The notes: generated from the letters alone by a model not told the origin. DNA of 41,876 bases from Alcanivoracaceae bacterium (GCA_002706085.1 PAJO01000009.1:101330-143205); one strand, 5' to 3'. Positions 1 through 9,851 are shown, counted from the stretch's first letter. Numbers and translations are program-made.

Positions 1-654
1 GCCGGTGACGGGGTGGTTGAAGCCTAGCCATTCGGCGTGCAGCAGAAGGCGGGGGCTTAGGGCTTCGACTTCGGGAGGGGCGTACATATCACAGCCAATG
101 ATGGGGTGGCCCAGTTCCCGACAGTGGATGCGTAACTGGTGGCTGCGCCCGGTGACGGGGCTCAGGGCCAGGCGGGTGCGGTTATGCCGTTCGTCACGCT
201 CCATCACCTGATAGTGGGTCAGGGCGTGTTTGCCGGTGTCATGACAGACTTTCTGCAACGGACGATTGGGCCAGTCCGCAATCAGGGGGAGCTCAATGCT
301 GCCGGCGTCCTTCTCGACCAAACCCTGTACCACCGCCTGATACCGCTTCTTGACTGTTCGCAGCTGAAATAAACGGCTTAGCTGGCTTTGCCCTCGCTGA
401 CTCAATGCAAAGACCATAAGGCCCGAGGTATCCAGATCCAGACGATGCACCAGACGTATGTCCGGGTAAATCAGGCTGAGACGGGTAATGGCGCAGTCCT
501 TGTTCTCGGGGGCGCGCCCGGGAACGCTGAGCAAGTAGGCTGGTTTGTTGATCAGCAGAATGTCCGGATCCTGATACAGGATGCCCACCCGCTCGTGACA
601 GGTGGGCACAATGTAGTAGGGGGCAGTATCAGCCCCAGAGTTGTTGGAAGACAT
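1..654 (-). CDS. rluA: RluA-family pseudouridine synthase, 3' end cut by window edge
   Basis: Pseudouridine synthase of the RluA family, which isomerises uridines in 23S rRNA and, for RluA itself, some tRNAs. The frame stays open from the ATG at 652-654 to the window edge (218 codons), so the C-terminus is missing. Visible motifs are the catalytic HRLDLDTSG with D73, and a later PVTGRSHQLRIHC stretch followed by GHPIIG, both typical of the family. There is no N-terminal S4 domain, and the E. coli RluA is about 219 residues, so little is lost; this favours RluA over RluC/RluD. The start lies 26 nt inside the end of the upstream lon-type gene, which suggests translational coupling. The family is certain; the exact target is inferred. 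Confidence 0.85.
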   Translation of the reverse strand, partial: MSSNNSGADTAPYYIVPTCHERVGILYQDPDILLINKPAYLLSVPGRAPENKDCAITRLSLIYPDIRLVHRLDLDTSGLMVFALSQRGQSQLSRLFQLRTVKKRYQAVVQGLVEKDAGSIELPLIADWPNRPLQKVCHDTGKHALTHYQVMERDERHNRTRLALSPVTGRSHQLRIHCRELGHPIIGCDMYAPPEVEALSPRLLLHAEWLGFNHPVTG

Positions 655-2995
655 CGCTATACTGGCTGGCAAAGTGCACGGTGAGGCCGTCCTTCAGATA
701 ATCCGGCAACTCGTCGAAATCACGCCGGCAGGCATCGGGAAGAATCACTTCACGAATATTCACCCGCCGGGCGGCAATGATTTTCTCTCGGATCCCGCCA
801 ACGGCCAGAACCTGGCCGGTGAGTGTCAGCTCTCCCGTCATGGCGACCTTGCGCGGCAGCCGCTTGTTGCGCAGCAAGGACAGAATGGCGCTGGCCATGG
901 TGACCCCTGCGCTGGGGCCGTCCTTTGGCGTTGCGCCCTCCGGCACATGCAGGTGGATAAAGGCATTGTCGAGACAGTCTTCCGCCAGCCCGTAGTCCTG
1001 CAGGTGGCATGCCACGTAACTGTAGGCAATTTCCGCGGATTCTTTCATTACGTCACCGAGCTGCCCGGTCAGTTTGAAACCACGTTGCTTGCTGTGGACC
1101 AGACTGGCTTCTACAGAGAGGGTGGCACCACCCATACTGGTCCAGGCGAGGCCGGTGACAACGCCAACGCCTCGCTGGGTTTTTTCTGTCTGGAAGTAGG
1201 GCTGCCCCAGAAACTCAGACAAATTCTTGCCACTGATGCTGAGCTTCTTCTCGCCAGCCAGCAGTTTGACGGCCGACTTGCGGATAATCTTGTTCAGTTG
1301 CTTTTCGAGGTTTCGTACCCCGGCTTCCCGCGCATACCCTTCAATAACCTGCCGCAGGGCACTGTCACTGATCTTGAGCTGGCCGGGTTTTACGCCGGCA
1401 CGCTCCAGGGCGCGTGGCCACAGGTGCTGCCGGGCGATATCCACTTTCTCTTCGGTGATATAGCCGGAGAGGCGAATCACTTCCATGCGGTCGAGCAAGG
1501 GGCCAGGAATGCTGTCGAGGGTATTGGCGGTACAGATAAACAGCGAATGACTGAGGTCGAGCCGCTCATCAAGGTAATGATCCAGGAAATCCTGATTTTG
1601 CTCAGGGTCCAGTACTTCCAGCAGGGCCGAGGCCGGGTCGCCCTGAAACGATTGCCCAAGCTTGTCGATTTCATCGAGCATGATCACGGGGTTTGCCGTG
1701 CCGGTTTCTTTCAGGGCCTGAACCAGTTTGCCGGGCATGGCACCGATATAGGTGCGGCGGTGCCCCTTGATTTCGGCTTCGTCGCGCATTCCGCCAAGGC
1801 TGAAGCGGTAGAATTTGCGATCCAGCGCTTCGGCAATGGACTTGCCAATACTGGTCTTGCCGACCCCAGGGGGGCCGACAAGCAGGATAATGGAGCCTTT
1901 GACCTCACCACGTAGTGCCCCAACCGCAAGAAATTCCACAATGCGGTCTTTCACGTCCTGCAAGCCGCTATGGTGCCGGGTGAGCACTTCGCGGGCATGG
2001 CTGAGATCAAGATTGTCGTGACTGTATTGCCCCCAGGGAACACTGGTAAGCCAGTCCAGATAATTACGTGTTACGCCGTATTCAGGGGAGCCGGTTTCCA
2101 GTACAGACAGCTTTTGTAGCTCGTCTTCAAAGCGTTTGCTGACCGCATCGGTGGGAGACAGGGCCTTCATCCGTTCACGGAATTCATCCGCTTCGGCGGT
2201 CTTGTCATCTTTGCTCAGGCCGAGTTCGCGCTGAATGATCTTGAGTTGTTCGCGAAGGAAGAATTCGCGCTGGTGACGACTGACCTTCTCGTTCACTTCT
2301 TCGGAAATCTGGTTTTGTAGTCGGGCGACCTCCAGTTCCTTTTTCACCAGCGTCAGGACCTTTTCCATACGAGGCTTGAGCGGAACGGTTTCGAGTATGC
2401 TTTGCAGCTCTTTGCCTGAAGCACTGGTCAACGCTGCCGCAAAATCGGTCAGCGGGGAGGGTTCAGAAGGCGAAAAGTTTTGCAGGTAGTGACGCAGCCC
2501 TTCGTTATACAGTGGGTTGAGCGGCAGCAGCTCCTTGATGGTGTTGATGATGGCCATGCCATAGGCACGCACGGTTTCATCAGCGTCTGTACGTGGCTCT
2601 GGGTAACTGACTTCTGCCATATAGGGACGCTTGCGGTTCAGCCAACCCTGAATACGAAAGCGAGATGCGCCCTGGGCGACGAGCTGGAACTGATCATTTT
2701 CCTGATTCAGAGCGTGAACTTTCACCAGGCAGCCGTACTCCGGGAAATCCTCCAGCTCGACGGTGTCAGGGTCTTTGTCGCCCACGTAGACCAGGCCCAG
2801 CGATTGGTGGGGGGTCTGGCTAACGCGCTCGAGGGTCTGCTCCCAGATTTGCTTGTCCAGCATTACAGGTTGCACCAACCCGGGCATAAAGGGCCTGTGG
2901 CGTACAGGGATAAGATAGATGCGTTGCGGGCGCAACTGGTCGGGCAGGGCAAGGCTGCCCTGCGAGGTATCGGTGTCTTGAATATCGTCAGTCAT
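629..2995 (-). CDS. lon: ATP-dependent Lon-family protease (endopeptidase La), second-type Lon
   Basis: Cytoplasmic ATP-dependent serine protease of 788 residues, normal Lon length. It has an N-terminal LON substrate-binding domain (about 20-220), a helical linker, an AAA+ module with Walker A GPPGVGKT (K380) and a C-terminal protease domain. The catalytic Ser-Lys dyad is S695 in PKDGPSAG and K738 in GGIREK, with the same 43-residue spacing as E. coli S679/K722. The N-terminus is acidic and unlike classical Lon. Position next to rluA and away from clpX or hupB suggests an additional Lon such as AsrA of Pseudomonas; that is inference. A GGAAGTG ribosome site precedes the ATG. It is probably co-transcribed with the methyltransferase 53 bp upstream and with rluA downstream. 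Confidence 0.93.
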   Translation of the reverse strand: MTDDIQDTDTSQGSLALPDQLRPQRIYLIPVRHRPFMPGLVQPVMLDKQIWEQTLERVSQTPHQSLGLVYVGDKDPDTVELEDFPEYGCLVKVHALNQENDQFQLVAQGASRFRIQGWLNRKRPYMAEVSYPEPRTDADETVRAYGMAIINTIKELLPLNPLYNEGLRHYLQNFSPSEPSPLTDFAAALTSASGKELQSILETVPLKPRMEKVLTLVKKELEVARLQNQISEEVNEKVSRHQREFFLREQLKIIQRELGLSKDDKTAEADEFRERMKALSPTDAVSKRFEDELQKLSVLETGSPEYGVTRNYLDWLTSVPWGQYSHDNLDLSHAREVLTRHHSGLQDVKDRIVEFLAVGALRGEVKGSIILLVGPPGVGKTSIGKSIAEALDRKFYRFSLGGMRDEAEIKGHRRTYIGAMPGKLVQALKETGTANPVIMLDEIDKLGQSFQGDPASALLEVLDPEQNQDFLDHYLDERLDLSHSLFICTANTLDSIPGPLLDRMEVIRLSGYITEEKVDIARQHLWPRALERAGVKPGQLKISDSALRQVIEGYAREAGVRNLEKQLNKIIRKSAVKLLAGEKKLSISGKNLSEFLGQPYFQTEKTQRGVGVVTGLAWTSMGGATLSVEASLVHSKQRGFKLTGQLGDVMKESAEIAYSYVACHLQDYGLAEDCLDNAFIHLHVPEGATPKDGPSAGVTMASAILSLLRNKRLPRKVAMTGELTLTGQVLAVGGIREKIIAARRVNIREVILPDACRRDFDELPDYLKDGLTVHFASQYSDVFQQLWG

Positions 2996-3048
2996 GGTGT
3001 GTCACTTCCATTGAACGTGGAAATAACATGGTGCCGGGTGGCGGAATT

Positions 3049-3684
3049 TCAATTGTCGATAATCAGCAAATCGGCACAGAGATTCTTTGGGGTCTTGCTC
3101 CTGCGCTCGACGACGCGGGAATTCAGCCCTCCCTGGTCGCATTTCTCTGCCAGCGCATAAAATGGCGAGCGCCCGGGATCCGCGATGATAATCTGTTTTA
3201 CACCGGCTCTGAGCGCGCGGCGGATCAGGTTGTAGAGCACAGGGGTTAGCTCATCCCAGAAGCAAATATCGGCTCCGGCCATGACCGTAACGTCTTTAAG
3301 GCGGGCGGTAGTGAGCTTTTCAAAGCGTAGCTGCTCGGTGGTGATATCCACCTTGTTGATCTGCGCATGCAGATCAAGATAGGGGAAAACGTCTGCATCG
3401 GCATCTACGGCGGTGACCCGGCAGCCAAACCGCTTGGCGGTAAAGATCGACAGTGGCCCCCAGCCGCAGCCAATATCCAGCAGGTGATCGTCCGCGCCCA
3501 GTTTGTTGCGGGTGAGGTGATCCATGATCAGAAAGCTGGAATTCCATACCTTGTTACCGTGAATGGAGGGGGTATGGTTGGCGCGTTTGAGGCGGCGGAT
3601 TTCCTTGTGACCGGAACGCAGCAGGGTAATGCCCCGGGTGCGAATGGTGTGAGGCTCGCCTGCGCGTATAACGGGTACTGACAT
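3049..3684 (-). CDS. class I SAM-dependent methyltransferase, RsmC-like fold
   Basis: Predicted S-adenosylmethionine-dependent methyltransferase of 211 residues with a Rossmann fold. Motif I (LLDIGCGWG, residues 68-76) binds SAM, followed by an acidic strand-2 end (VTAVDAD) and a strand-4 region GADICFWDE. The NPPF motif of N-methyltransferases is absent, so the substrate is unknown. The start at 3684 (MSVPVIRAGEP) is preferred over an upstream ATG at 3723 because the upstream part is not protein-like; the ribosome site is weak. It lies head-to-tail with lon (53 bp) and divergent from the AarF-like gene. Fold assignment is firm; function is not. Confidence 0.75.
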   Translation of the reverse strand: MSVPVIRAGEPHTIRTRGITLLRSGHKEIRRLKRANHTPSIHGNKVWNSSFLIMDHLTRNKLGADDHLLDIGCGWGPLSIFTAKRFGCRVTAVDADADVFPYLDLHAQINKVDITTEQLRFEKLTTARLKDVTVMAGADICFWDELTPVLYNLIRRALRAGVKQIIIADPGRSPFYALAEKCDQGGLNSRVVERRSKTPKNLCADLLIIDN

Positions 3685-3789
3685 AATCGACCGCCAATTA
3701 AAAGATTGAAACACTAAGGTCAAGGCTCGCGGGATTCAAGCCCTGCAATGTCAGGCATAATGGGGGAATGGGTACTCGAGCGATGAAAC

Positions 3790-5031
3790 ATGATTAGGGA
3801 AAGTGTCACTGGGCTGGCTGGGCTGGCTTCCGGCAGGACGCGTTATTTGCGTGGTTTGGCGTCGCTTGCGCGTATTGGTGCGGTCTATGCCCGCGGTCGT
3901 GGGCGTTCATTGTCAGAGCGACATCATCAGGCGGCTGATATTGCCACCCAGCTTTGCCGGGCAAACGGTGGATTCTGGGTCAAAGCGGCGCAGTTTTTCA
4001 GCTGCCGCCCCGACGTGCTGCCGCTTGAGTATATTCATGCGTTTCAGCAACTGCAGAGTGACGCCCAGCCGGTGGAGTTCAGCCGTATTGCCAGGGTGCT
4101 CACTAAATCCTGGGGCAAGGACTGGCGCGATACCTTTCTGTGGTTTGAGGAAACGCCGATCGCCGTGGCGTCTATCGCCCAGGTACATCGAGCCAAGCTG
4201 AAGGATGGGCAGGAGGTTGCGGTAAAAGTCCGCTTGCCGGCGGTAAAACGCTTGTTTGAGCAGGATGCCAAGGTGTTTCAGGCGCTCGCCGCCATTGCCG
4301 CTCCCCGGTTTCGTGAGTTCGATCTTCGTCAGGCCATTGAGCAGTTGCTGGCCATGACGGCAACCGAACTGGACTTCCGTAACGAAGCAGCTAATACCTT
4401 GCGCTTTTCCCGTCAGCCCCATCCCGAGCGTATTCGGATTCCCGAGTTGGTAAAGCCTCTCTGTTGTGAACGGATATTGGTGAGCAGCTGGGAAGGGGGT
4501 AACCGTCTTCGCCAGCATCTTGATCAGCACCCCGAAGAGGCAGCGGATCTGCTTGGTGTGCTGCTCAGTAGCTACCTGCAACAGGTGACCCGGTTTGGCG
4601 TGTACCAGGCCGATCCGCACCCGGGCAATTTTCTGGTGAATGATCAGGGGCAGGTGGTGATTCTGGATTTCGGTGCCATTGGTGTGCTGAACCCAGATGA
4701 AGTGCGCCGCTATTCACGATTGTTGTTCGGCCTGATGGGATTTGAAGGGCAGGTCGATATTGGCGAGTTGTTCTACCAGGCGGGTTTTCGTGGTGGCAGT
4801 CCGGATACGTTGCGCGAACTGGCCATGTATGTGCTGACCGACAAGTTGAATCAGCAGGGGCCTGTTGGGGCCATGGGGGATCTGATGGAGCGTTTTCGTG
4901 AAGAGAGAATCAGCATCCCGGATTCGTACATTGGTATCTCGCGCGTATTGATCACCTTGGGTGGTTTTCTCATGACCTATAACGTGCCGTTCGATTGGCG
5001 GCCACCGGAGCTGCGTCGTTCAAACGGTTGA
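3790..5031 (+). CDS. AarF/UbiB/ABC1-family atypical kinase
   Basis: Protein of 413 residues from the ABC1/ADCK/UbiB atypical kinase-like family, whose members support ubiquinone and other lipid metabolism as ATPases. Visible features are an ATP-lysine motif VAVK (K146), the catalytic-loop-like QADPHPGNF (N280) and the metal-binding DFGAIG (D293). The family KxGQ motif appears as KAAQ (residues 65-68), a change at the usual glycine. There is no C-terminal double transmembrane anchor of true UbiB and no ubi gene nearby, so it is more likely an AarF-like paralogue. It is monocistronic and convergent with the hydrolase downstream. Confidence 0.85.
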   Translation: MIRESVTGLAGLASGRTRYLRGLASLARIGAVYARGRGRSLSERHHQAADIATQLCRANGGFWVKAAQFFSCRPDVLPLEYIHAFQQLQSDAQPVEFSRIARVLTKSWGKDWRDTFLWFEETPIAVASIAQVHRAKLKDGQEVAVKVRLPAVKRLFEQDAKVFQALAAIAAPRFREFDLRQAIEQLLAMTATELDFRNEAANTLRFSRQPHPERIRIPELVKPLCCERILVSSWEGGNRLRQHLDQHPEEAADLLGVLLSSYLQQVTRFGVYQADPHPGNFLVNDQGQVVILDFGAIGVLNPDEVRRYSRLLFGLMGFEGQVDIGELFYQAGFRGGSPDTLRELAMYVLTDKLNQQGPVGAMGDLMERFREERISIPDSYIGISRVLITLGGFLMTYNVPFDWRPPELRRSNG

Positions 5032-5065
5032 GCTTCCAGTGGCCGTGATGCTTGCCTTCTTTTCT

Positions 5066-6025
5066 CTAGTGCCGATTTTCGTTCCAGAATGTCCGGAAGG
5101 CATCAGCGCTTTTGGCGGGGGCTTCTGTCATCGGCAGATGGCCAATCCCATCCAGGATGACTGATCGTGCTCGGGGAAGACGCTCAAGAAACACCGGCAC
5201 ATTATCGACCCCTAACAGCCTGTCTTCCTTTCCCCACATGACGAGAGTGGGCTCATCCAGTGTTGCCAGTACATCGCTGTTTTCCAGATTCATGCCCGGA
5301 TCCGTGCCTAACTGGCGAAAGATATCTTCCGCTACGGTAGCGTTATCCGCCTTGCGTTGCCCCATGACATCCACGAAGAACTCCGGCATGTAGGGCGGAT
5401 CCTCCATGGCCCATTCCAGGGTCGTCTGGAACTCATCCCGGCTGTGGGGGATCAACGGGTTGCTGTTACTGCCTTGCAATAGGGCTTTGAACTCAGGGGT
5501 TTGGCGTGTCAGACCGGCAGAATCCACCAGCCCCATGGTCAGTACCCGTCGCGGGGCCTGTCGTGCCATCTCCAGCGTAATGGCTCCGCCCATGGAATTG
5601 CCGGCCACATGGAACTGGTCTAGCTGCAGGGCGTTCATCAGCGTCAGCAGCCGCTTGGCCTGGGCTTCCATGGTGTAGTCCAGCCCCAGATCGCGGGTGG
5701 TATCACCATGGCCGGGGAGATCAGGCACGACAAAATAGAACTCCTCTTCCAGGTTGCCGGCAAAACGCACCCAGTTGCTGGCATCGGCACCAAAACCGTG
5801 AATCAGCAGTACGGGGGTGGCATCGGCAGCAGACTCACTGACCAGCAGGTGCCACTGTATGCCGTCTTCTGTGGTGATCGTTTTTTCCTGAAGTCCGGCT
5901 CGTGAAATTTCGAATTCCAGTCCGTTCTCATAGGCCCATTGGGCAGAGTTATCACAGGCTGAAAGCAGGGAGGCAAGCAATAGTGCGGCAAGGCCGTGGG
6001 TAAAGGCGGCAAGTCGTAGGGGCAT
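5066..6025 (-). CDS. lipoprotein alpha/beta hydrolase (lipase/esterase-like)
   Basis: Predicted membrane-anchored alpha/beta-hydrolase of 319 residues. The N-terminus is a lipoprotein signal ending in the lipobox LLSAC (C24), so it should be lipidated and sit on the periplasmic or outer-membrane face. The oxyanion HGFGADASNW motif, nucleophile elbow GNSMGG (S144), the acid in WGKEDRLLG and the histidine in GIGHLP make a full catalytic set. It resembles Moraxella Lip3-type esterases. The substrate cannot be read from the sequence. It is convergent with the AarF-like gene with only 34 bp between. Confidence 0.85.
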   Translation of the reverse strand: MPLRLAAFTHGLAALLLASLLSACDNSAQWAYENGLEFEISRAGLQEKTITTEDGIQWHLLVSESAADATPVLLIHGFGADASNWVRFAGNLEEEFYFVVPDLPGHGDTTRDLGLDYTMEAQAKRLLTLMNALQLDQFHVAGNSMGGAITLEMARQAPRRVLTMGLVDSAGLTRQTPEFKALLQGSNSNPLIPHSRDEFQTTLEWAMEDPPYMPEFFVDVMGQRKADNATVAEDIFRQLGTDPGMNLENSDVLATLDEPTLVMWGKEDRLLGVDNVPVFLERLPRARSVILDGIGHLPMTEAPAKSADAFRTFWNENRH

Positions 6026-6129
6026 TATTGGGCTACTCGATCCGTAAGTGGTTTAGTCATTATAGAGTGCCATGACCGGGGCCTGCACACCGCCACGGGG
6101 GCCAAAAGTGCTCTCTTTGCAAGCGGAAA

Positions 6130-6987
6130 TCAGCCTTGTCGGCGGGGTGCCTTCAGGTTCCAAACCCCGGCGGCAACGATCAGCAGTGTGCCCAACAGTG
6201 TGGTAATTACCAGGGTTTCCCCCCAGAACATCCAGCCGAGCAGTGCCGCCCAAATGACGGAAGAATAGTTGTAGACCCCGACCTGGCCGGGGCTGGCGAT
6301 CTGATAGGCCGTGGTCATGGCAAACTGGCCACCGGTTGCCACCAGGCCAATGCCGATAAGCCACAGGTAATCGGTCCCGACGGGCACGGTACTGGTCCAG
6401 GCGAGGGGGAGGGCGGAGAACCCGGTCGCAAACAGGGCAAAGTAGAACACCACCCGTTGCGGAGGTTCGGATACCGCCATGCGGCGGATGCTGACCTTGG
6501 CGATACTCATAATCGCGGCCCCGGCCAGTGCAACCCACATTACCGGATCAATCTCACCCGAATCTGCCCGCATGATGACGGCAACGCCGACAAAGCCCAC
6601 CAGAATAGCAACCCAGGTACGCAGGCCGATCTGTTCGCGTAGCCATAGCCATCCCACCACGGGAAGGAAGAAGGGCACGGTCATTTTCACCAGTACCGCT
6701 TCTGCCAGGGCAATATGCCCGATGGTGTAAAAGAAGCAGAACATGGCGGTCACGCCCGTGAAGGCACGTATCAGATGCAGATGAATATTGGCGGTACGCA
6801 GTTGGCCAAAACCGCCACGCTGCATGATGATGGGCAGAAGGAAGAGCAGGCCGAAGAGATTGCGCGCGAAAACAATCACTTCGGTATCCAGGTGATCCGA
6901 GAGCAGTTTGATCATTGCCGCCATGATGGCCAGCAAGCCTTCCCCCAGTACCAGCAGCAGGGCGCCCTTCAGGGGTTGGTCATTCAC
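6130..6987 (-). CDS. EamA/DMT-superfamily permease
   Basis: Inner-membrane transporter of 285 residues with about ten hydrophobic segments arranged as two EamA repeats, as in the 10-TMS drug/metabolite exporter families. The start is taken as the GTG at 6985-6987, which overlaps the rimO stop as GTGA; an ATG at 7020 would add an unlikely basic, proline-containing extension inside rimO. The overlap indicates translational coupling with rimO. Substrate unknown. Another large open frame on the same strand (6053-6538) is a frame shadow. Confidence 0.85.
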   Translation of the reverse strand: MNDQPLKGALLLVLGEGLLAIMAAMIKLLSDHLDTEVIVFARNLFGLLFLLPIIMQRGGFGQLRTANIHLHLIRAFTGVTAMFCFFYTIGHIALAEAVLVKMTVPFFLPVVGWLWLREQIGLRTWVAILVGFVGVAVIMRADSGEIDPVMWVALAGAAIMSIAKVSIRRMAVSEPPQRVVFYFALFATGFSALPLAWTSTVPVGTDYLWLIGIGLVATGGQFAMTTAYQIASPGQVGVYNYSSVIWAALLGWMFWGETLVITTLLGTLLIVAAGVWNLKAPRRQG

Positions 6988-8327
6988 CCGGCGGTGTGTC
7001 CGTCGAGCGGGGTGCCCCACAGATCATGTTCATCTGCATGCTCGATGGTGACCTTGAGGCGCTGGCCGGGCTGCACGTCGGTGATGCCATTGAGATAGAC
7101 CAGGCCATCGATCTCCGGTGCATCGGCGCGGGAGCGGGCAATGGCGCCTTCGTCATCTACCTCATCAATCAACACTTCCTGAACGCTGCCGATCTTTTTC
7201 TGCAGCTTGTCGGCGCTGATGCGGGCCTGCACATTCATGAAACGTTCGCGGCGCTCTTCGGCCAGTTCCGGGTCTACCGGGTTGGCCAGTGCGTTCGCCG
7301 GGGCGCCTTCCACTGGGGAGTAGGTGAAGCAGCCGACGCGATCCAGCTGTGCTTCCTCAAGCCAGTCGAGCAGCAGCTCAAAATCATCATCGGTTTCGCC
7401 GGGGAAACCAGTAATAAAGGTGCTGCGCAGGGTAATGTCGGGGCAGATTTCACGCCAGCGACGGATCCGCTCAAGGGTATTTTCGGCATGAGCAGGGCGT
7501 TTCATCGCCTTCAGTACCGTCGGGCTGGCGTGCTGGAACGGAATATCCAGATAGGGAAGGATATGACCCTCAGCCATCATCGGGATGATGTCGTCCACGT
7601 GAGGGTAGGGATAGACATAATGAAGCCGAACCCAGGCCCCCAGTTGTCCCAGGGCCTGACAGAGCTCCAGCATCCGGGTTTTCACCGGCATGCCCTGCCA
7701 GAAGCCGGTTTGGTATTTGCGGTCGACACCATAGGCGCTGGTGTCCTGACTGATCACCAGCAGTTCCTGTACCCCCGCTTTGACCAGCCTTTCAGCTTCA
7801 TCCAGAACGTCGCCCACCGGGCGTGAGTCCAGTTTGCCACGCATGCTCGGGATGATGCAGAAGCTGCATTTATGATTACAGCCTTCGGAAATCTTCAGAT
7901 AAGCATAATGACGCGGGGTCAGTTTGATCCCTTGTGGGGGGACCAGATCCAGAAAGGGATCATGGTTCTGCAGCGGTGGTACCACCTGATGAACCGCGTT
8001 GACCACCTGTTCGTACTGCTGGGGCCCAGACACGGATAACACCGAGGGGTGTACCTTGCGAATGGTCTCTTCTTCCACCCCCATGCAGCCGGTCACAATC
8101 ACCTTGCCGTTCTCGTGAAGGGCTTCACCAATGGTGTCCAGGGATTCCGCCTTGGCATCGTCAATAAACCCACAGGTATTCACCACGACCACGTCGGCAT
8201 CATCGTAAGTCGGCGTGACTTCGTAGCCTTCGGTGCGGAGCTGGGTCAAAATGCGTTCGGAGTCCACCAGGGCCTTGGGGCAACCCAGGCTGATAAAACC
8301 GACTTTGCCGGGGGCTTTACCGGACAT
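6984..8327 (-). CDS. rimO: ribosomal protein S12 methylthiotransferase RimO
   Basis: Radical-SAM enzyme that adds a beta-methylthio group to the conserved aspartate of ribosomal protein S12. The 447-residue protein has the N-terminal UPF0004 domain with cluster cysteines C16, C52 and C81, the radical-SAM CxxxCxxC motif at C150/C154/C157 ([10 protein letters not shown]), and a C-terminal TRAM domain. The opening [16 protein letters not shown] is typical of RimO rather than the tRNA enzyme MiaB. Its stop overlaps the GTG start of the DMT permease. It is divergent from thpR, with 144 bp between that hold the two promoters, not resolved here. Confidence 0.95.
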   Translation of the reverse strand: MSGKAPGKVGFISLGCPKALVDSERILTQLRTEGYEVTPTYDDADVVVVNTCGFIDDAKAESLDTIGEALHENGKVIVTGCMGVEEETIRKVHPSVLSVSGPQQYEQVVNAVHQVVPPLQNHDPFLDLVPPQGIKLTPRHYAYLKISEGCNHKCSFCIIPSMRGKLDSRPVGDVLDEAERLVKAGVQELLVISQDTSAYGVDRKYQTGFWQGMPVKTRMLELCQALGQLGAWVRLHYVYPYPHVDDIIPMMAEGHILPYLDIPFQHASPTVLKAMKRPAHAENTLERIRRWREICPDITLRSTFITGFPGETDDDFELLLDWLEEAQLDRVGCFTYSPVEGAPANALANPVDPELAEERRERFMNVQARISADKLQKKIGSVQEVLIDEVDDEGAIARSRADAPEIDGLVYLNGITDVQPGQRLKVTIEHADEHDLWGTPLDGHTAG

Positions 8328-8471
8328 AGTTCACCTCGAGATTGGCTGCCGCCTGTCGGGCACAAACGGCTGGCTGAGTGTCAGAGTGGGTGGGCGCGCA
8401 ATTCTACCGTTGTCGCAGCCCTTAAGCCATGGGCGATTCCGGTATAAGGTGAGCCATCAGAGGGAGATTGT

Positions 8472-8984
8472 ATGCGCTGTTTTCTCGGCATTCCGGTCTC
8501 GGGCCCGCTGGCCCATGAATGTGTGGCGTTGTCACTGGGACTGCCTCAGGCGTCGCCGCGGCGAAACCTGCATCTGACGTTGGCCTTTTTGGGGGAGTGC
8601 TCACCGGGTTCCGTCAAACGTCTGGTCCCTGGCGTGTCTGCACTGGCTGCCCGTCATGCTCCCTTTACGATTGCCTTGACGGCCTGTGAGCCCTTCCCTG
8701 AGCCAGAGGGACCCTATCTCGCGCTGACGCAAACCACCCAAACGGCTCTGGCATCGCTCCATGACGACATTCAACAGTTGCTCAGTGCAGTCGACGGCTT
8801 CACGGCGGAGGAGCGGCGGTTTCGCCCCCATGTAACCCTGGCCAAACCTGGAGAGCCATTGCAGAGGCGCACGGGGCAGTGGATTCTGGATGCGGATCAG
8901 TTGTGGCTCTATGAAAGTGACAGCCGTCACGGAAGGCCGCCGAGTTACCATCCGTTGCAGCGTTTTGCGCTTTCCGGTGGTTGA
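8472..8984 (+). CDS. thpR: RNA 2',3'-cyclic phosphodiesterase (2'-5' RNA ligase family)
   Basis: Member of the 2H phosphoesterase superfamily, 170 residues. The two HxT motifs are HLTLAF (H34) and HVTLAK (H120). E. coli ThpR opens 2',3'-cyclic phosphates on RNA and can seal 2'-5' linkages in vitro. A GGGAGATTGT leader gives a fair ribosome site before the ATG. The PEBP-family gene follows after 65 bp on the same strand and may be co-transcribed. Confidence 0.9.
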   Translation: MRCFLGIPVSGPLAHECVALSLGLPQASPRRNLHLTLAFLGECSPGSVKRLVPGVSALAARHAPFTIALTACEPFPEPEGPYLALTQTTQTALASLHDDIQQLLSAVDGFTAEERRFRPHVTLAKPGEPLQRRTGQWILDADQLWLYESDSRHGRPPSYHPLQRFALSGG

Positions 8985-9049
8985 AATCCCCATCAGGACC
9001 CGCATGCTTCAACGGACGACCTCACACGACAGTGAACAGGAGTTTCACC

Positions 9050-9679
9050 ATGCAGTTACTCAGCAACAGCCTGACCGATCAGGCCCCCATTGGTGAGAAG
9101 TACGCCTTTGCGGTCAAGGATGCAGATACCCACGTGGCCCTTTCCAGCAACATCAATCCCCATCTGGCCTGGAAAGACGCGCCGTCACAGACCCGCTCAT
9201 TTGCCGTGGTTTGCCATGACCCGGATTGTCCCAGTGCCGGTGACGATGTGAACCAGGAAGACAGGGAAGTCCCGGCAGATTTGCCGCGGGTGGATTTTTA
9301 TCACTGGACCCTGTTCGACATTCCTGCCGGTCAGAGTGAAATCCTTGAAGGCGAGCATTCGAGCGAAGTGACCGCCCATGGCAAGAACGGCCCCACTGCC
9401 CCGCAGGGCCTGCGCCACGGCAAGAACGACTATACCGGCTGGTTTGCCGGTGATGCGGATATGGAAGGGGAGTACTTTGGTTACGATGGGCCCTGTCCGC
9501 CGTGGAATGACAGCATCGTGCACCGCTATGTCTTCACCGTGTACGCACTGGACGTGGAGCAATTGCCGACAGAAGGGGATCTCAGCGGTGCCGCGCTGGT
9601 CGGGCTGATCAAGGCGAATGCGCTGGATTCCGCCAGCATCACCGTGAGTTACACCCTGAATCCGCGACTGGCCAAGTAG
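9050..9679 (+). CDS. YbhB/YbcL-family (PEBP-like) protein
   Basis: Phosphatidylethanolamine-binding-protein-like fold, 209 residues. Characteristic stretches are NPHLAW, the ligand-site CHDPDCP, DFYHWTLFDIP, and GYDGPCPPWNDS. There is no signal peptide, so it is cytoplasmic. Bacterial members have no settled biochemical role. The start at 9050 is set by AACAGGAG seven bases upstream and by the family N-terminus; longer open sequence upstream is spurious. It ends 25 bp before a strong bidirectional terminator. Confidence 0.88.
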   Translation: MQLLSNSLTDQAPIGEKYAFAVKDADTHVALSSNINPHLAWKDAPSQTRSFAVVCHDPDCPSAGDDVNQEDREVPADLPRVDFYHWTLFDIPAGQSEILEGEHSSEVTAHGKNGPTAPQGLRHGKNDYTGWFAGDADMEGEYFGYDGPCPPWNDSIVHRYVFTVYALDVEQLPTEGDLSGAALVGLIKANALDSASITVSYTLNPRLAK

Positions 9680-9703
9680 ACGGCTGTTGGGGAATCAGGA
9701 AAG

Positions 9704-9731
9704 AAAAAAGGCCGCGGAAAGCGGCCTTTTT
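9704..9731. terminator. bidirectional intrinsic terminator
   Basis: GGCCGC (9710-9715) pairs with GCGGCC (9721-9726) around a GGAAA loop. An A-tract on the left and a T-tract on the right make it usable on both strands. It would end the PEBP transcript on plus and the tRNA-Pro transcript on minus. Confidence 0.9.
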
Positions 9732-9758
9732 CGTCAGCCCCCGGGGATGGGCTGGAAT

Positions 9759-9835
9759 TGGTCGGAATAGCAGGATTCGAACCTGCGACCCCTACGTCCC
9801 GAACGTAGTGCTCTACCAGGCTGAGCTATATTCCG
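9759..9835 (-). tRNA. tRNA-Pro, anticodon CGG
   Basis: 77-nt tRNA on the minus strand. The acceptor stem CGGAATA pairs with TATTCCG. The anticodon stem CTACG/CGTAG encloses the loop TTCGGGA, giving anticodon CGG. The T-arm GGTTCGAATCC is standard, and CCA is encoded at the 3' end (9759-9761 complement). All arms fold without mismatch problems. It reads CCG codons. Confidence 0.97.
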
Positions 9836-9851
9836 GATCTGGTGCTGGCGC

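Noticed and set aside
641-1915. 424-codon plus-strand open frame opposite the Lon-type gene
   Set aside because: Antisense shadow of high-GC coding sequence; no protein motifs or ribosome site, while the minus-strand Lon is unmistakable.
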